Assembly (NCBI GenBank): GCA_021822385.1 | Contig: JAKARC010000003.1 | Location: 11,651-75,650 of the forward strand | Direction of reading: 5' to 3' | Length of the DNA: 64,000 nt | Origin: Pseudomonadota bacterium | Lineage (GTDB): Bacteria > Pseudomonadota > Gammaproteobacteria > Steroidobacterales > Steroidobacteraceae | Shown: piece by piece, positions 48,342 to 56,351 of the stretch | How the letters are laid out: each line of letters opens with the position of its first letter | Numbering within the stretch: the first letter of the stretch is position 1 | Notes under the pieces: model-generated | What the model saw: the letters and a program-made list of their open reading frames with translations, nothing else | The model's database searches: none | Told to the model about the DNA's origin: nothing | Program-made: the position numbers and the translations under genes

Positions 48342-50025
48342 CGTTGCCCACCCAGCCGCGCACCAGCTGCGCCACGCGCTTGGGATCCTGACCGACTATC
48401 GCGCGGGCGCTCGCGAGCTGCTGCTCATGCGAGAGCGCCTTGACGGGCGCGTCCTTCGTCGCTGCGCCGGGGCCGTCCTGCGGCCCCTCGTGCGCGACCT
48501 GCAGGGCTGCCGCCGGCGCGATCGTGGTGGCGAACAGCGAGCGCACCAGCGGCCGCAGCACCGCGAGCACGAGCGTCAGAAGGGCGATCAGGCCGACCCC
48601 GATCTTCATCATCGTGAGGAACAGCGGCCGCTCCCAGATGGGGACGCGCACGAATCGTCCCCCGGCCACGCTCGGCAGCGTGAGTGGTTCATTGACGACG
48701 CTCACACTGTCGCCACGCGCGGGATTGAAGCCCACGGCATCCTTGACCAGCTGCGTGATGCGGGCAAGCTCGGCGGCCGAGAGAGGCACCTGGGTCACCT
48801 TGCCGTTGGCGGCCTTGACCGGCCGATAGCCGACCAGCACGGCCACCGAGAGGCGGCGGACCTGTCCGGGCGGCTCGCGCGAGTAATCGAGTGTCCGGTC
48901 GATTTCATAGTTGCGGATCACGTTGCGCGAGAGCACCGGACCGCCGGCGCCGACGGTGCCCACCGGAGCGAGCGGCGCACCGGACCCGGCGGCGCGGGCC
49001 GTCGGCTGCGGTGCCGCGCCGGTCCCGCCCTTGCGCTTGCCTGAATTTGCCGCCGCGGTCTTTGCCGGCAGGGGCGCGAGCCGCGCCGGCGCCGGCGGCT
49101 CGTTCGAGAGCGAACCGGGCACCCCTGCGCCGGCGCCCGCGGCACTCGTTTCCTCGGAGATCTGCTCGCTGCGCACGATCTGGCTGTTCGGCTTGTACAG
49201 CTCCTGTGCCTGCTCGCGGCTCGCGGTGTTCAGCGACACGACCACGTCCGCGCGCACCAGGCCGGCGCCGACGAGCGGCGTGAGCAGTGCGATGATGCGT
49301 TGCTGGTCGTCGTTCTCGATGCGCCGTGCAATGTCGTAGTTCTGTTGATCGAGGGCGTAGCGACTGTCCCCCTGGGGACCGGAGAGCAGCTGCCCGTTCT
49401 GGTCGACGACGGTCACGTGTGTCGGGGAGAGATTCGGCACGCTCGAGGCGACCAGGTTGACGATGGCCTGCACCTGCTCGGGACCGAGAACACTGCCGGC
49501 GCGCAGCTGCACGAACACCGAGGCGCTCGCGGCGGTCTGATCGCTGATGAACACCGACTGGCGCGGTTCGGCAAGATTGACCCGTGCCGCCTCGATCTGG
49601 CGCATGCTCGCGATGGTACGGGCCAGCTCCTGCTCGAGCGCATGCTGATAGCGGACGTTCTCGATGAACTGGCTGACGCCAAAGCCGGAACCCTTGTCGA
49701 TGTTGGCGAAACTGTCGCTCTGCGCCACACCCTGTCCGGCAAGCTTCAATCGCGCCGCATCGAGCTGCTCGGCGGGCACCTCGACGCCGTTGTTCGCGGC
49801 ATCCAGCCGGTAGGGAATCTGCGCCGACTGCAGCGCCTGTACGACCTGCGACTCCTCGGTTGCCGACAGGTTGGCGTACAACAGGCTGTAGGTCGGCCCA
49901 CGCGACCACAGCACGATCCACACACCCGCGGCCACTGCGGCGGCAATGCCGATGAGCAGCAGCAGCGGACGCAGATTGAACGGAATGGCGGGCGTGGCCC
50001 GCACGGCGGTCGATTCGGCGGCCAT
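48334..50025 (-). CDS. fliF: Flagellar MS-ring protein FliF
   Basis: FliF forms the MS ring in the inner membrane. The 563-residue protein has two membrane segments: LLLLIGIAAAVAAGVWIVLW near residue 30 and PLFLTMMKIGVGLIALLTLV near residue 455. Between them lies the large periplasmic ring-building region with LARTIASMRQIEAARVNLAE and VVDQNGQLLS. The C-terminal tail that binds FliG (VAQLVRGWVGND) is intact. It starts 9 bases after fliE. Confidence 0.97.
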   Translation of the reverse strand: MAAESTAVRATPAIPFNLRPLLLLIGIAAAVAAGVWIVLWSRGPTYSLLYANLSATEESQVVQALQSAQIPYRLDAANNGVEVPAEQLDAARLKLAGQGVAQSDSFANIDKGSGFGVSQFIENVRYQHALEQELARTIASMRQIEAARVNLAEPRQSVFISDQTAASASVFVQLRAGSVLGPEQVQAIVNLVASSVPNLSPTHVTVVDQNGQLLSGPQGDSRYALDQQNYDIARRIENDDQQRIIALLTPLVGAGLVRADVVVSLNTASREQAQELYKPNSQIVRSEQISEETSAAGAGAGVPGSLSNEPPAPARLAPLPAKTAAANSGKRKGGTGAAPQPTARAAGSGAPLAPVGTVGAGGPVLSRNVIRNYEIDRTLDYSREPPGQVRRLSVAVLVGYRPVKAANGKVTQVPLSAAELARITQLVKDAVGFNPARGDSVSVVNEPLTLPSVAGGRFVRVPIWERPLFLTMMKIGVGLIALLTLVLAVLRPLVRSLFATTIAPAAALQVAHEGPQDGPGAATKDAPVKALSHEQQLASARAIVGQDPKRVAQLVRGWVGNDE

Positions 50026-50034
50026 GGCGTCGGA

Positions 50035-50379
50035 TTACATCTGCATGTTCATGATGTCTTGGTATGCGCTCACCAGGCGATTGCGCACCTGGGTGAGGGC
50101 GCTGAAGGAGACGCTCGCCTTCTCCATCTGCAGCACCACCTGCGGCAGCGATACCCCGGGGGCGCCGCGTGAGAAAGCATCGGCGAGTGCGCTCGCCTTC
50201 AGTTCGGTGTGATTGACCGCATCGATGCCGCGCTTGAGGATCGTCGCGAATTCGCTCACGCCGGCGGTTCCGGTCGGTTGCGCCGCGCCGAGCGCCGCCG
50301 GCCGCGGCGCATCGACACCGGCCTGCGCGGAAATCGCGCGGATCTGGGCCAACACCTGATCGATAGCCATTTGACTCAT
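50035..50379 (-). CDS. fliE: Flagellar hook-basal body protein FliE
   Basis: FliE joins the MS ring to the rod. The 114-residue protein ends in the conserved helices LPQVVLQMEKASVSFSALTQ and VRNRLVSAYQDIMNMQM. The ATG at 50379 has a GGAG site 6 bases upstream. It lies 11 bases after the fleR-like gene, so it is almost surely transcribed from the sigma-54 promoter at 51464-51479. Confidence 0.95.
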   Translation of the reverse strand: MSQMAIDQVLAQIRAISAQAGVDAPRPAALGAAQPTGTAGVSEFATILKRGIDAVNHTELKASALADAFSRGAPGVSLPQVVLQMEKASVSFSALTQVRNRLVSAYQDIMNMQM

Positions 50380-50390
50380 GGTGATCTCCG

Positions 50391-51419
50391 TTAAGCCGCC
50401 GGCACTTCGACGCCCGCCTCGCGCAGGCGCGCGAGTTTGTAGCGCAGCGTGCGCGGGCTGATGCCCAGCCGCTCGGCGGCCTCGCGCCGGTTGCCCTGGC
50501 CGCTCTTGAGCGCATCGAGAATCAGCTCGCGTTCGGCCTGAATCAGTGTGCCGGCGAGCGAACCGAGCGCGCCGGCATCGGCCCCGGCCGGTGGCGCCGA
50601 TGCCGCGTGCGGCGCCTCGTTGGCGAGCTCGAATTGAATGTGCTCCGGCTGAATCACCGAGCCGGTGAGCAGGATCAGGGCGCGCTGCAGCAGGTTATCG
50701 AGCTCACGCACATTGCCCGGCCAGCTGTAAGTCAGCAACCGATGCGCCGCCTCGGCGCTCAAGGCCGGAATCGGGCGGCCGGCATGGCAATGGGCGGTGA
50801 GCAGCTGCATGGCGAGCGGCAGCACGTCGTCGCGGCGCAGCCGCAGCGGGGCGATCGCGAGCGGAAACACATTCAGCCGGTAATAGAGGTCTTCGCGGAA
50901 TCGACCCGCGGCGACCTCCTCACGCAGACGGCGGTTGGTGGTGGCGATGACGCGCACCTCGAGGCTGATGGCGGCGCGCCCGCCGATGCGCTCGACCTCC
51001 CGCTCCTGCAGCACGCGCAGGAGCTTCGCCTGCAGCCCGGGCGGCATCTCGGTAATCTCATCGAGCAGCAGCGTGCCGCCCTGGGCCTGCTCGAATTTGC
51101 CGGCATGCGCGGCGTGGGCGCCGGTGAAACTGCCGCGCTCGTAACCGAACAACATCGCTTCCAGCATGTTCTCGGGAATGGCTGCGCAGTTGATCGCGAC
51201 GAACGGGCCCTGGGCACGCAGGGAGCGGCGGTGAATATACCGGGCAATCACCTCCTTGCCGGTGCCGGACTCGCCCCAGATGAGTACCGTGCAGTCGCTC
51301 AGCGCGACCCGACGCGCTAGGGCGAGAAGCCGCTGCGAGCTCTCCGCCCGCGCCACCGGCTCGGGTACCTCGCCGACGGCGCTGTGAATGATCGATTGTG
51401 GCTCGTACTGATCTGACAT
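50391..51419 (-). CDS. FleR-like sigma-54 activator without receiver domain
   Basis: The 342-residue protein consists of a very short N terminus, an AAA+ domain (about 20-255) and a Fis-type HTH (about 295-340). Walker A is [18 protein letters not shown], Walker B is [13 protein letters not shown], and the arginine-finger region is [15 protein letters not shown]. The sigma-54 contact loop reads GSFTGA, where GAFTGA is the norm. The HTH helix is [23 protein letters not shown]+ sequence is closest, to my eye, to FleR/FlrC. FleR normally has a phospho-receiver and a kinase partner FleS, and both are missing here. It probably activates fliE and later flagellar genes. Confidence 0.85.
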   Translation of the reverse strand: MSDQYEPQSIIHSAVGEVPEPVARAESSQRLLALARRVALSDCTVLIWGESGTGKEVIARYIHRRSLRAQGPFVAINCAAIPENMLEAMLFGYERGSFTGAHAAHAGKFEQAQGGTLLLDEITEMPPGLQAKLLRVLQEREVERIGGRAAISLEVRVIATTNRRLREEVAAGRFREDLYYRLNVFPLAIAPLRLRRDDVLPLAMQLLTAHCHAGRPIPALSAEAAHRLLTYSWPGNVRELDNLLQRALILLTGSVIQPEHIQFELANEAPHAASAPPAGADAGALGSLAGTLIQAERELILDALKSGQGNRREAAERLGISPRTLRYKLARLREAGVEVPAA

Positions 51420-51422
51420 CGA

Positions 51423-51464
51423 ATTCCCCTGGAGGCAGGAATGGTTCCTCTCCCTCAGGGGAAT
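51423..51464. repeat. Large imperfect inverted repeat between fleR-like ATG and its sigma-54 promoter
   Basis: The left arm (51423-51441) starts ATTCCCCTGG and the right arm (51445-51464) ends CAGGGGAAT, with a 3-base centre. Nine outer pairs are perfect and about seven more occur inside, with a bulge and three mismatches. The arm near the gene contains the AGGGG ribosome-binding site, and the far arm touches the -12 end of the promoter. No T-run follows, so a simple terminator is unlikely; an operator or leader hairpin fits better. Confidence 0.6.
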
Positions 51465-51479
51465 GCAAATGCCGTGCCG
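51464..51479 (-). promoter_or_regulatory. Sigma-54 promoter for fleR-like/fliE-K operon
   Basis: On the minus strand the sequence is CGGCACGGCATTTGCA, a 15/16 fit to the TGGCACG-N4-TTGCA consensus, with GG and GC at the -24 and -12 spacing. It lies 45 bases before the ATG of the fleR-like gene. Activation by the FleQ-like protein encoded just upstream is the natural inference. Confidence 0.75.
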
Positions 51480-51544
51480 GCCTCATCCACTGCGCAAAGC
51501 GTGACACGACTCACAGCGGCGGCGCAGCCAGGCCGCCGCCGGCG

Positions 51545-52732
51545 TCAATCTTCCGTCACGTCGGCCGGCAGGGTCGCGATGAGATCCAGCTTGCGCAGAC
51601 GCTCCACCAACGTGGTGCGGCGCAAGTTGAGCAGCCGCGCGGCCTGCGCGACCGTGCCGTTGGCGCGCGCGAGTGCCGCGCGGACCAGTGCGCGCTCGAT
51701 GCCGAGCAGGTGCTCGCGCAGATCGATGCCCTCCTCGGGCAGTGTGTGCATCGGCGCCGCGCCCGCTGGCGACACCGGCGGCGCGGGCGGCGCGGCCCGC
51801 TCGAGCAGGGCGAGCACCGCCGTCTCGGGCAGCGCTGCCGGCTCCATCGCCGCACCCGCCGCAGCCGTCGCGAGGTATTCCCAACCGCTCGGCGGCTGGT
51901 ACTTGGGAGGCAGGTCCGCGACCTCGACACAGCCCCCGGCGCAGGTGATCGAGAGCCGCTCGATGAGATTGCCAAGCTCGCGCACGTTGCCGCTCCAGCG
52001 ACATTCGGCCAGCGCGGCGAGCGCAGCCGCCGAAAACCGCAACGCGCCGCGACCATCGGCGGCATTGCGATCGGCAAACTCCGCCACCAGCGCCGGCAAG
52101 TCCTCGCGCCGCTCGCGCAGCGCCGGCATCTCGATCGGAAAGACGTTCAGGCGATGGAACAGATCTTCGCGGAACGTGCCGTGCGCGATCGATGCTTCGA
52201 GATTACGGTGCGTGGCCGCCACGATGCGCACGTTGCAGCGCATCGGCACATGATTGCCGACCCGTTCGAACACGCGCTCCTGCAGCACGCGCAGCAGCTT
52301 CACTTGCATCGGCGGACTCATGTCGCCGATCTCATCGAGAAACAGCGTGCCGCCCTCGGCGATCTCGAAACGCCCCTTGCGCGCCGCGATTGCACCGGTG
52401 AACGCGCCCTTCTCGTGTCCAAACAGCTCCGACTCGAGCAATTCCGCTGGGATAGCCCCGCAATTGACCGCGACGAACGGTCGATTGCGGCGCGGACTGA
52501 GGTCGTGAATCGCGCGTGCGGCCACCTCCTTGCCGGTGCCGGATTCCCCGAGGATCAGCACCGTCGAGTCATGTACCGCAACCTGACGAATCAGGCCGAC
52601 CACCGCGCGAATTGCCGCGGAAGTTCCGCTCGGCATGCGCGCCGTGCTCGGCTCACTGCCGCGCGCGCTGCGCGCCTCGCACCCGGCACCAGGATCGGTG
52701 TCGCTATCGCTGACCAACATCGGGCTCGTCAC
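51545..52732 (-). CDS. fleQ: FleQ-like flagellar master regulator lacking the N-terminal domain
   Basis: The roughly 395-residue protein has a short unstructured N terminus (about 35 residues), an AAA+ domain with [30 protein letters not shown] and [12 protein letters not shown], and a Fis-type HTH ([20 protein letters not shown]). The AAA+ and C-terminal parts follow FleQ closely, including [20 protein letters not shown]. FleQ is about 490 residues. The roughly 140-residue receiver-like domain is missing, and the LFRS motif that in FleQ takes part in ATP/c-di-GMP binding is not found. The start is a GTG at 52732 or the ATG at 52720. It is divergent from fliL. Confidence 0.85.
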   Translation of the reverse strand: MTSPMLVSDSDTDPGAGCEARSARGSEPSTARMPSGTSAAIRAVVGLIRQVAVHDSTVLILGESGTGKEVAARAIHDLSPRRNRPFVAVNCGAIPAELLESELFGHEKGAFTGAIAARKGRFEIAEGGTLFLDEIGDMSPPMQVKLLRVLQERVFERVGNHVPMRCNVRIVAATHRNLEASIAHGTFREDLFHRLNVFPIEMPALRERREDLPALVAEFADRNAADGRGALRFSAAALAALAECRWSGNVRELGNLIERLSITCAGGCVEVADLPPKYQPPSGWEYLATAAAGAAMEPAALPETAVLALLERAAPPAPPVSPAGAAPMHTLPEEGIDLREHLLGIERALVRAALARANGTVAQAARLLNLRRTTLVERLRKLDLIATLPADVTED

Positions 52733-52930
52733 TGCTTGGGCTCGCTTCTTCTTGGGGAGCAGCAGACCTCACGTCTGTCGTGTTCTTCAATCCCCGGCGC
52801 CGCTACTGTCGCGTATTCGACGTATTCCTTTCTGTGATGCATCTCGGAAATTGTCGATAAGTTGCGACAGCGTCCAACGCGCTGCGGCGCCGCGCCGCGG
52901 CCGCGTCGGAACTCCGACGCCGCCGCGGCG

Positions 52931-52948
52931 GTGTGATCCGGATCACAC
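52931..52948. promoter_or_regulatory. CRP/Vfr/Clp-type binding site
   Basis: GTGTGATCCGGATCACAC is a perfect 18-base palindrome and contains the exact CRP consensus TGTGA-N6-TCACA. It lies about 200 bases upstream of fleQ and 58 bases upstream of the fliL -24 box. In Pseudomonas the CRP homologue Vfr represses fleQ, so a similar link is plausible. Confidence 0.75.
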
Positions 52949-53005
52949 GCTCCTGGGGGCGCAAAGTTGCACGGATTCATTCGGTTACGCGCGCTGGCGC
53001 GTCGG

Positions 53006-53021
53006 TGGCACGGGCATTGCA
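53006..53021 (+). promoter_or_regulatory. Sigma-54 promoter for the fliL operon
   Basis: TGGCACGGGCATTGCA matches the -24/-12 consensus TGGCACG-N4-TTGCA at every fixed position. It ends 42 bases before the fliL ATG. It likely drives the long fliL-to-cheY transcript. Confidence 0.85.
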
Positions 53022-53063
53022 CCGCGCTCGGCACCGTCAACAAGCACCGGAGTTCCCCGATCC

Positions 53064-53567
53064 ATGGCTACCGCTCCTGCTACCGCGCCGGCCGATGCCA
53101 CGGCGGCGCCGCCGAAAAAAAAACGCGCCCTGCCGTTGTGGCTGATCATCGCGATCGCCGTCGTCGTCCTCGGCGCAGGCGCCGGCGGCTTCATGCTGCT
53201 GCATGGCGCCAAGGCCGGCGCACATGGAGCGCACAAGGCGCCCTCCGGACCGCCGCACTACCTGGCGTTGAAACCGTTCGTGGTGAATTTCGCCCCCGGG
53301 CAGGGCGTGCGCTACCTGCAGGTGAGTCTGCAGGTGATGTCGCGCGACCCGAAGACCCTCGCGCTGCTGCAGCAGAACGACCCCGTGGTGCGCAATGACC
53401 TGCTGCTGCTGCTCAGCAATCAACGCTATGCGACGCTCGAGACCGCCGCCGGCAAGGAGAAGCTGCGCGCCGAGGTGCTCGCCGACATCCGCAAGGTGGT
53501 GCACGACGCCGGCGGCCACCCCGGCAACATCGCGGCCATCTACTTCACCAGCTTCGTGATGCAGTGA
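53064..53567 (+). CDS. fliL: Flagellar basal-body-associated protein FliL
   Basis: FliL is a single-pass inner-membrane protein that supports the stator. The 167-residue protein has a short cytoplasmic N terminus with PPKKKRA, a membrane segment (LPLWLIIAIAVVVLGAGAGG) and a periplasmic domain with YLALKPFVVNFA and YLQVSLQVM. The C terminus IAAIYFTSFVMQ is typical. The ATG at 53064 has GGAG 11 bases upstream, a little far. Confidence 0.95.
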   Translation: MATAPATAPADATAAPPKKKRALPLWLIIAIAVVVLGAGAGGFMLLHGAKAGAHGAHKAPSGPPHYLALKPFVVNFAPGQGVRYLQVSLQVMSRDPKTLALLQQNDPVVRNDLLLLLSNQRYATLETAAGKEKLRAEVLADIRKVVHDAGGHPGNIAAIYFTSFVMQ

Positions 53568-53589
53568 CCTGCGCGAGCGCCCCCGTCCC

Positions 53590-54591
53590 ATGAGCACCGA
53601 GAAGATCCTCGACCAGGCGGAAATCGACGCGCTGCTGCACGGCGTCGACACCGGCGCGGTCAGCACCGATCCGCCGCCGGCCCCCGGGCAGGTGAGCACC
53701 TACGACTTCGCCAATCAGATGCGCATCGTGCGCGGGCGCATGCCCACGCTCGAGATGATCAACGAGCGCTTTGCCCGCCTGTATCGGCTGAGTCTGTACA
53801 ACCTGCTGCGCCGCGCGCCCGAGGTCGGCATCGGCACCGTGCAGGTGAAGAAGTTCGGTGAGTTCATCCACACGCTGCATGTGCCGACGAGCCTGAATCT
53901 CGTGCGCTTCAATCCGCTGCGCGGCACCGCGCTCATCGTGTTCGACTCGAAGCTCGTCTTCACCGTGGTCGACAATTTCTTCGGCGGCAACGGCCGGCAC
54001 GCCAAGATCGAAGGCCGCGAGTTCACCGCCACCGAACAGCGCATCATCCAGCTGGCGCTGCGCAGCGTGTTCGCCGACCTGCACGAGGCCTGGGCGCACA
54101 TCGCGGACATCACGCCCGAGTTCCTGCAGGCCGAAATCAACCCGCAGTTCGCCGGCATCGTCTCCCCCACCGAGATCGTCGTGGTGAGCTCGTTTCACGT
54201 CGAGCTCGACGGCCGCGGCGGGGATCTGCACATCACCATGCCGTACGCGATGATCGAACCGCTGCGCGAGATCCTCGACTCCGGCGTCGCCAGCGATCGG
54301 ATGGACAAGGACGAGCGCTGGACGCAGGCGTTGCGCGAGGAGCTGAAGGACGCCGAGCTGGCCATCACCACGCTCGCCGGCCGGACCTCGATCACGCTCG
54401 CGGAGCTGATCAACCTGAAGCCCGGCGACATCCTGCCGTGCGACTTCACCGGCCAGGTCACGCTGCTCGCCGAGGAGATGCCGGTGTTTCGCGGCACGCT
54501 CGGCACTTCGCGCGGCAATCAGGCCGTGAAGATCGAGGGCCAGATCCGCCGTAACAAACCCGCCACACCGTCAATCGACACTTCGCACTGA
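53590..54591 (+). CDS. fliM: Flagellar motor switch protein FliM
   Basis: FliM binds phospho-CheY and forms the C ring. The 333-residue protein starts with the CheY-binding peptide region (EKILDQAEIDALLHGVD), has the middle domain (MPTLEMINERFARLYRLSLY, then the GGNGRH loop) and a FliN-like C-terminal domain (LKPGDILPCDF). It is followed 8 bases later by fliN. Length and motifs are normal. Confidence 0.97.
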   Translation: MSTEKILDQAEIDALLHGVDTGAVSTDPPPAPGQVSTYDFANQMRIVRGRMPTLEMINERFARLYRLSLYNLLRRAPEVGIGTVQVKKFGEFIHTLHVPTSLNLVRFNPLRGTALIVFDSKLVFTVVDNFFGGNGRHAKIEGREFTATEQRIIQLALRSVFADLHEAWAHIADITPEFLQAEINPQFAGIVSPTEIVVVSSFHVELDGRGGDLHITMPYAMIEPLREILDSGVASDRMDKDERWTQALREELKDAELAITTLAGRTSITLAELINLKPGDILPCDFTGQVTLLAEEMPVFRGTLGTSRGNQAVKIEGQIRRNKPATPSIDTSH

Positions 54592-54599
54592 GTTTCGCC

Positions 54600-54947
54600 A
54601 TGAACGCCAATGTCAATCCGCAGGCCGCCGCGCCAGCCGAGTTCCACGACCTCACCGACGAGAGCGCGGGCAAGACCACCGCCGGTGACGTCAATCTCGA
54701 GGTCATCCTCGATGTTCCGGTCACCTTGTCGATGGAGGTCGGGCGCACCCGCATCCCGATCCGCAACTTCCTGCAGCTGAACCAGGGCTCCGTGGTGGAG
54801 CTCGACCGCACCGCGGGTGAGCCCCTCGACGTCTACGTCAACGGCACGCTGGTCGCGCACGGCGAGGTCGTGGTCGTCAATGAACGGTTTGGCATTCGTC
54901 TGACCGATGTTCTCAGCCCGGCCGAGCGCCTGCGTAAACTCAAATGA
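54600..54947 (+). CDS. fliN: Flagellar motor switch protein FliN
   Basis: FliN forms the lower C ring. The 115-residue protein carries the conserved SpoA domain: ILDVPVTLSMEVGRTRIPIR, LLQLNQGSVVELDR-like FLQLNQGSVVELDRTAGEPL, and VVVNERFGIRLTDV. The stop overlaps the fliO start (ATGA). Confidence 0.97.
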   Translation: MNANVNPQAAAPAEFHDLTDESAGKTTAGDVNLEVILDVPVTLSMEVGRTRIPIRNFLQLNQGSVVELDRTAGEPLDVYVNGTLVAHGEVVVVNERFGIRLTDVLSPAERLRKLK

Positions 54948-55318
54948 CCCATCTGTTCGCCGCACCCAGCAGCGCGGGCACACCGGCGGCCATTGGCGCC
55001 GGCAGCCTCGTGTCCGTCACGCTTGCGCTGCTTGTCGTCCTCGCCGCGATCTTCGCCCTGACCTGGCTGGCACGGCGCCTGCGCACGTTTGGTATGGGTG
55101 CGAACGGTGCGCTGAAGGTTCTCGCCACGCTGCCGCTCGGCGCCAAGGAACGGGCGGTGCTGCTGAAGGTGGGCGGGACCGAGATCCTGGTCGGCGTCGC
55201 GCCCGGTCGGGTCAACACGCTGCATGTGCTCGAGCAGCCGGTCGCGCTCGAGGATGGGATCGCCCGGCCGACGCCCGCGACCTTCGCGGCGCTGCTGAAG
55301 CGCAGCATCGGCAAATGA
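54944..55318 (+). CDS. fliO: Flagellar export protein FliO
   Basis: FliO helps assemble the FliP ring of the export gate. The 124-residue protein has one membrane segment (LVSVTLALLVVLAAIFALTW) followed by a small cytoplasmic domain (LKVLATLPLGAKERAVLLKV; GVAPGRVNTLHVL). Both ends overlap neighbours through ATGA. Confidence 0.93.
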   Translation: MTHLFAAPSSAGTPAAIGAGSLVSVTLALLVVLAAIFALTWLARRLRTFGMGANGALKVLATLPLGAKERAVLLKVGGTEILVGVAPGRVNTLHVLEQPVALEDGIARPTPATFAALLKRSIGK

Positions 55319-56058
55319 GCGCCATGCGCAAAAGCTGGCCGCTGCTGCTGCTCGCGCTGCTGCCCCTGGCGGCGCGCGCTGCGCCCGGCATTCCGGCCTT
55401 CAGCGTACAGACCCACGGCGGCACTCAGACCTACACGCTGACGCTGCAGGTATTGGCGCTGATGACGGCGCTGACGCTGCTGCCGGCGATCCTCCTGATG
55501 ATGACCGCCTTCACGCGGATTGTGATCGTGCTCGGGATCCTGCGCCAGGCGCTCGGCGCCGGCCAGACCCCGCCCAACCAGGTGCTGCTCGGACTGGCGC
55601 TGTTTCTCACCCTGTTCGTGATGTCCCCGGTGATTCGCCAGATCAATCACGTCGCCTACCAGCCCTATGCCGCCGGCACGCTGAGTGCGACCGCCGCGCT
55701 CGAACGCGCCGAGGTGCCGCTGAAGGAGTTCATGCTGCACCAGACGCGCGAGAGCGACATTGCCGTGTTCACGCATATCGCCGGCGCGAAGGGTTATGCC
55801 GCGCCCCTCGACGTGCCGCTGTCGGTGCTGGTGCCGGCGTTCCTCACGAGCGAGCTCAAGACCGCGTTTATCATCGGCTTTCTGCTGTTCATTCCGTTCG
55901 TGATCATCGACCTGGTGGTGGCGAGCGTGCTGATGTCGCTCGGCATGATGATGGTCTCACCGGTGATGATCTCACTGCCCTTCAAGCTGATGCTGTTCGT
56001 ACTGGTGAACGGCTGGACACTGGTTGTCGGCTCGCTCGCGGCGAGCTTCTACCACTAG
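55315..56058 (+). CDS. fliP: Flagellar export gate protein FliP
   Basis: FliP forms the core of the export gate. The 247-residue protein has a signal peptide-like N terminus (RKSWPLLLLALLPLAARAAP), then membrane segments. It has the family motifs MMTAFTRIVIVLGILRQALG and FIIGFLLFIPFVIIDLVVAS, with MMMVSPVMISLPFKL. The ATG at 55315 overlaps the fliO stop; longer in-frame starts lie within fliN/fliO. Confidence 0.97.
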   Translation: MSAMRKSWPLLLLALLPLAARAAPGIPAFSVQTHGGTQTYTLTLQVLALMTALTLLPAILLMMTAFTRIVIVLGILRQALGAGQTPPNQVLLGLALFLTLFVMSPVIRQINHVAYQPYAAGTLSATAALERAEVPLKEFMLHQTRESDIAVFTHIAGAKGYAAPLDVPLSVLVPAFLTSELKTAFIIGFLLFIPFVIIDLVVASVLMSLGMMMVSPVMISLPFKLMLFVLVNGWTLVVGSLAASFYH

Positions 56059-56067
56059 GGGATACGC

Positions 56068-56337
56068 ATGAACTCAGCCACCGTCATGACCATCGGCATG
56101 GGCGCACTCGAGGTGACACTGATGCTGGCCGCGCCGCTGCTGCTCGCGACCCTCATCACCGGCGTCGTGATCGGCGCATTCCAGGCCGCCACCCAGATCA
56201 ACGAAATGACGCTGTCGTTCATTCCAAAGCTGCTCGTGCTTGCGCTCGTGATGGCGCTTGCCGGCCCGTGGATGCTGCACACCCTGGTCGACTACACGCG
56301 CGAGCTCATCCTCGGCATTCCGCAACTCATCGGCTGA
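56068..56337 (+). CDS. fliQ: Flagellar export gate protein FliQ
   Basis: FliQ is a small two-helix gate protein. The 89-residue sequence has two hydrophobic hairpins (EVTLMLAAPLLLATLITGVV and LLVLALVMALAGPWMLHTLV) flanking the conserved GAFQAATQINEMTLSFIPK. The gene lies 9 bases after fliP. Confidence 0.97.
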   Translation: MNSATVMTIGMGALEVTLMLAAPLLLATLITGVVIGAFQAATQINEMTLSFIPKLLVLALVMALAGPWMLHTLVDYTRELILGIPQLIG

Positions 56338-56351
56338 CGGCCGCTGCAACC

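Larger units (their letters stand above)
52733..53063. promoter_or_regulatory. Divergent fleQ/fliL control region
   Basis: These 331 bases hold no gene that I can support. They contain the perfect CRP/Vfr-type palindrome at 52931-52948 and the sigma-54 promoter for fliL at 53006-53021. A half-match TGTGATGCATC at about 52843-52853 may be a second weak CRP-type site closer to fleQ. No clear sigma-70 promoter for fleQ was identified. Confidence 0.6.
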
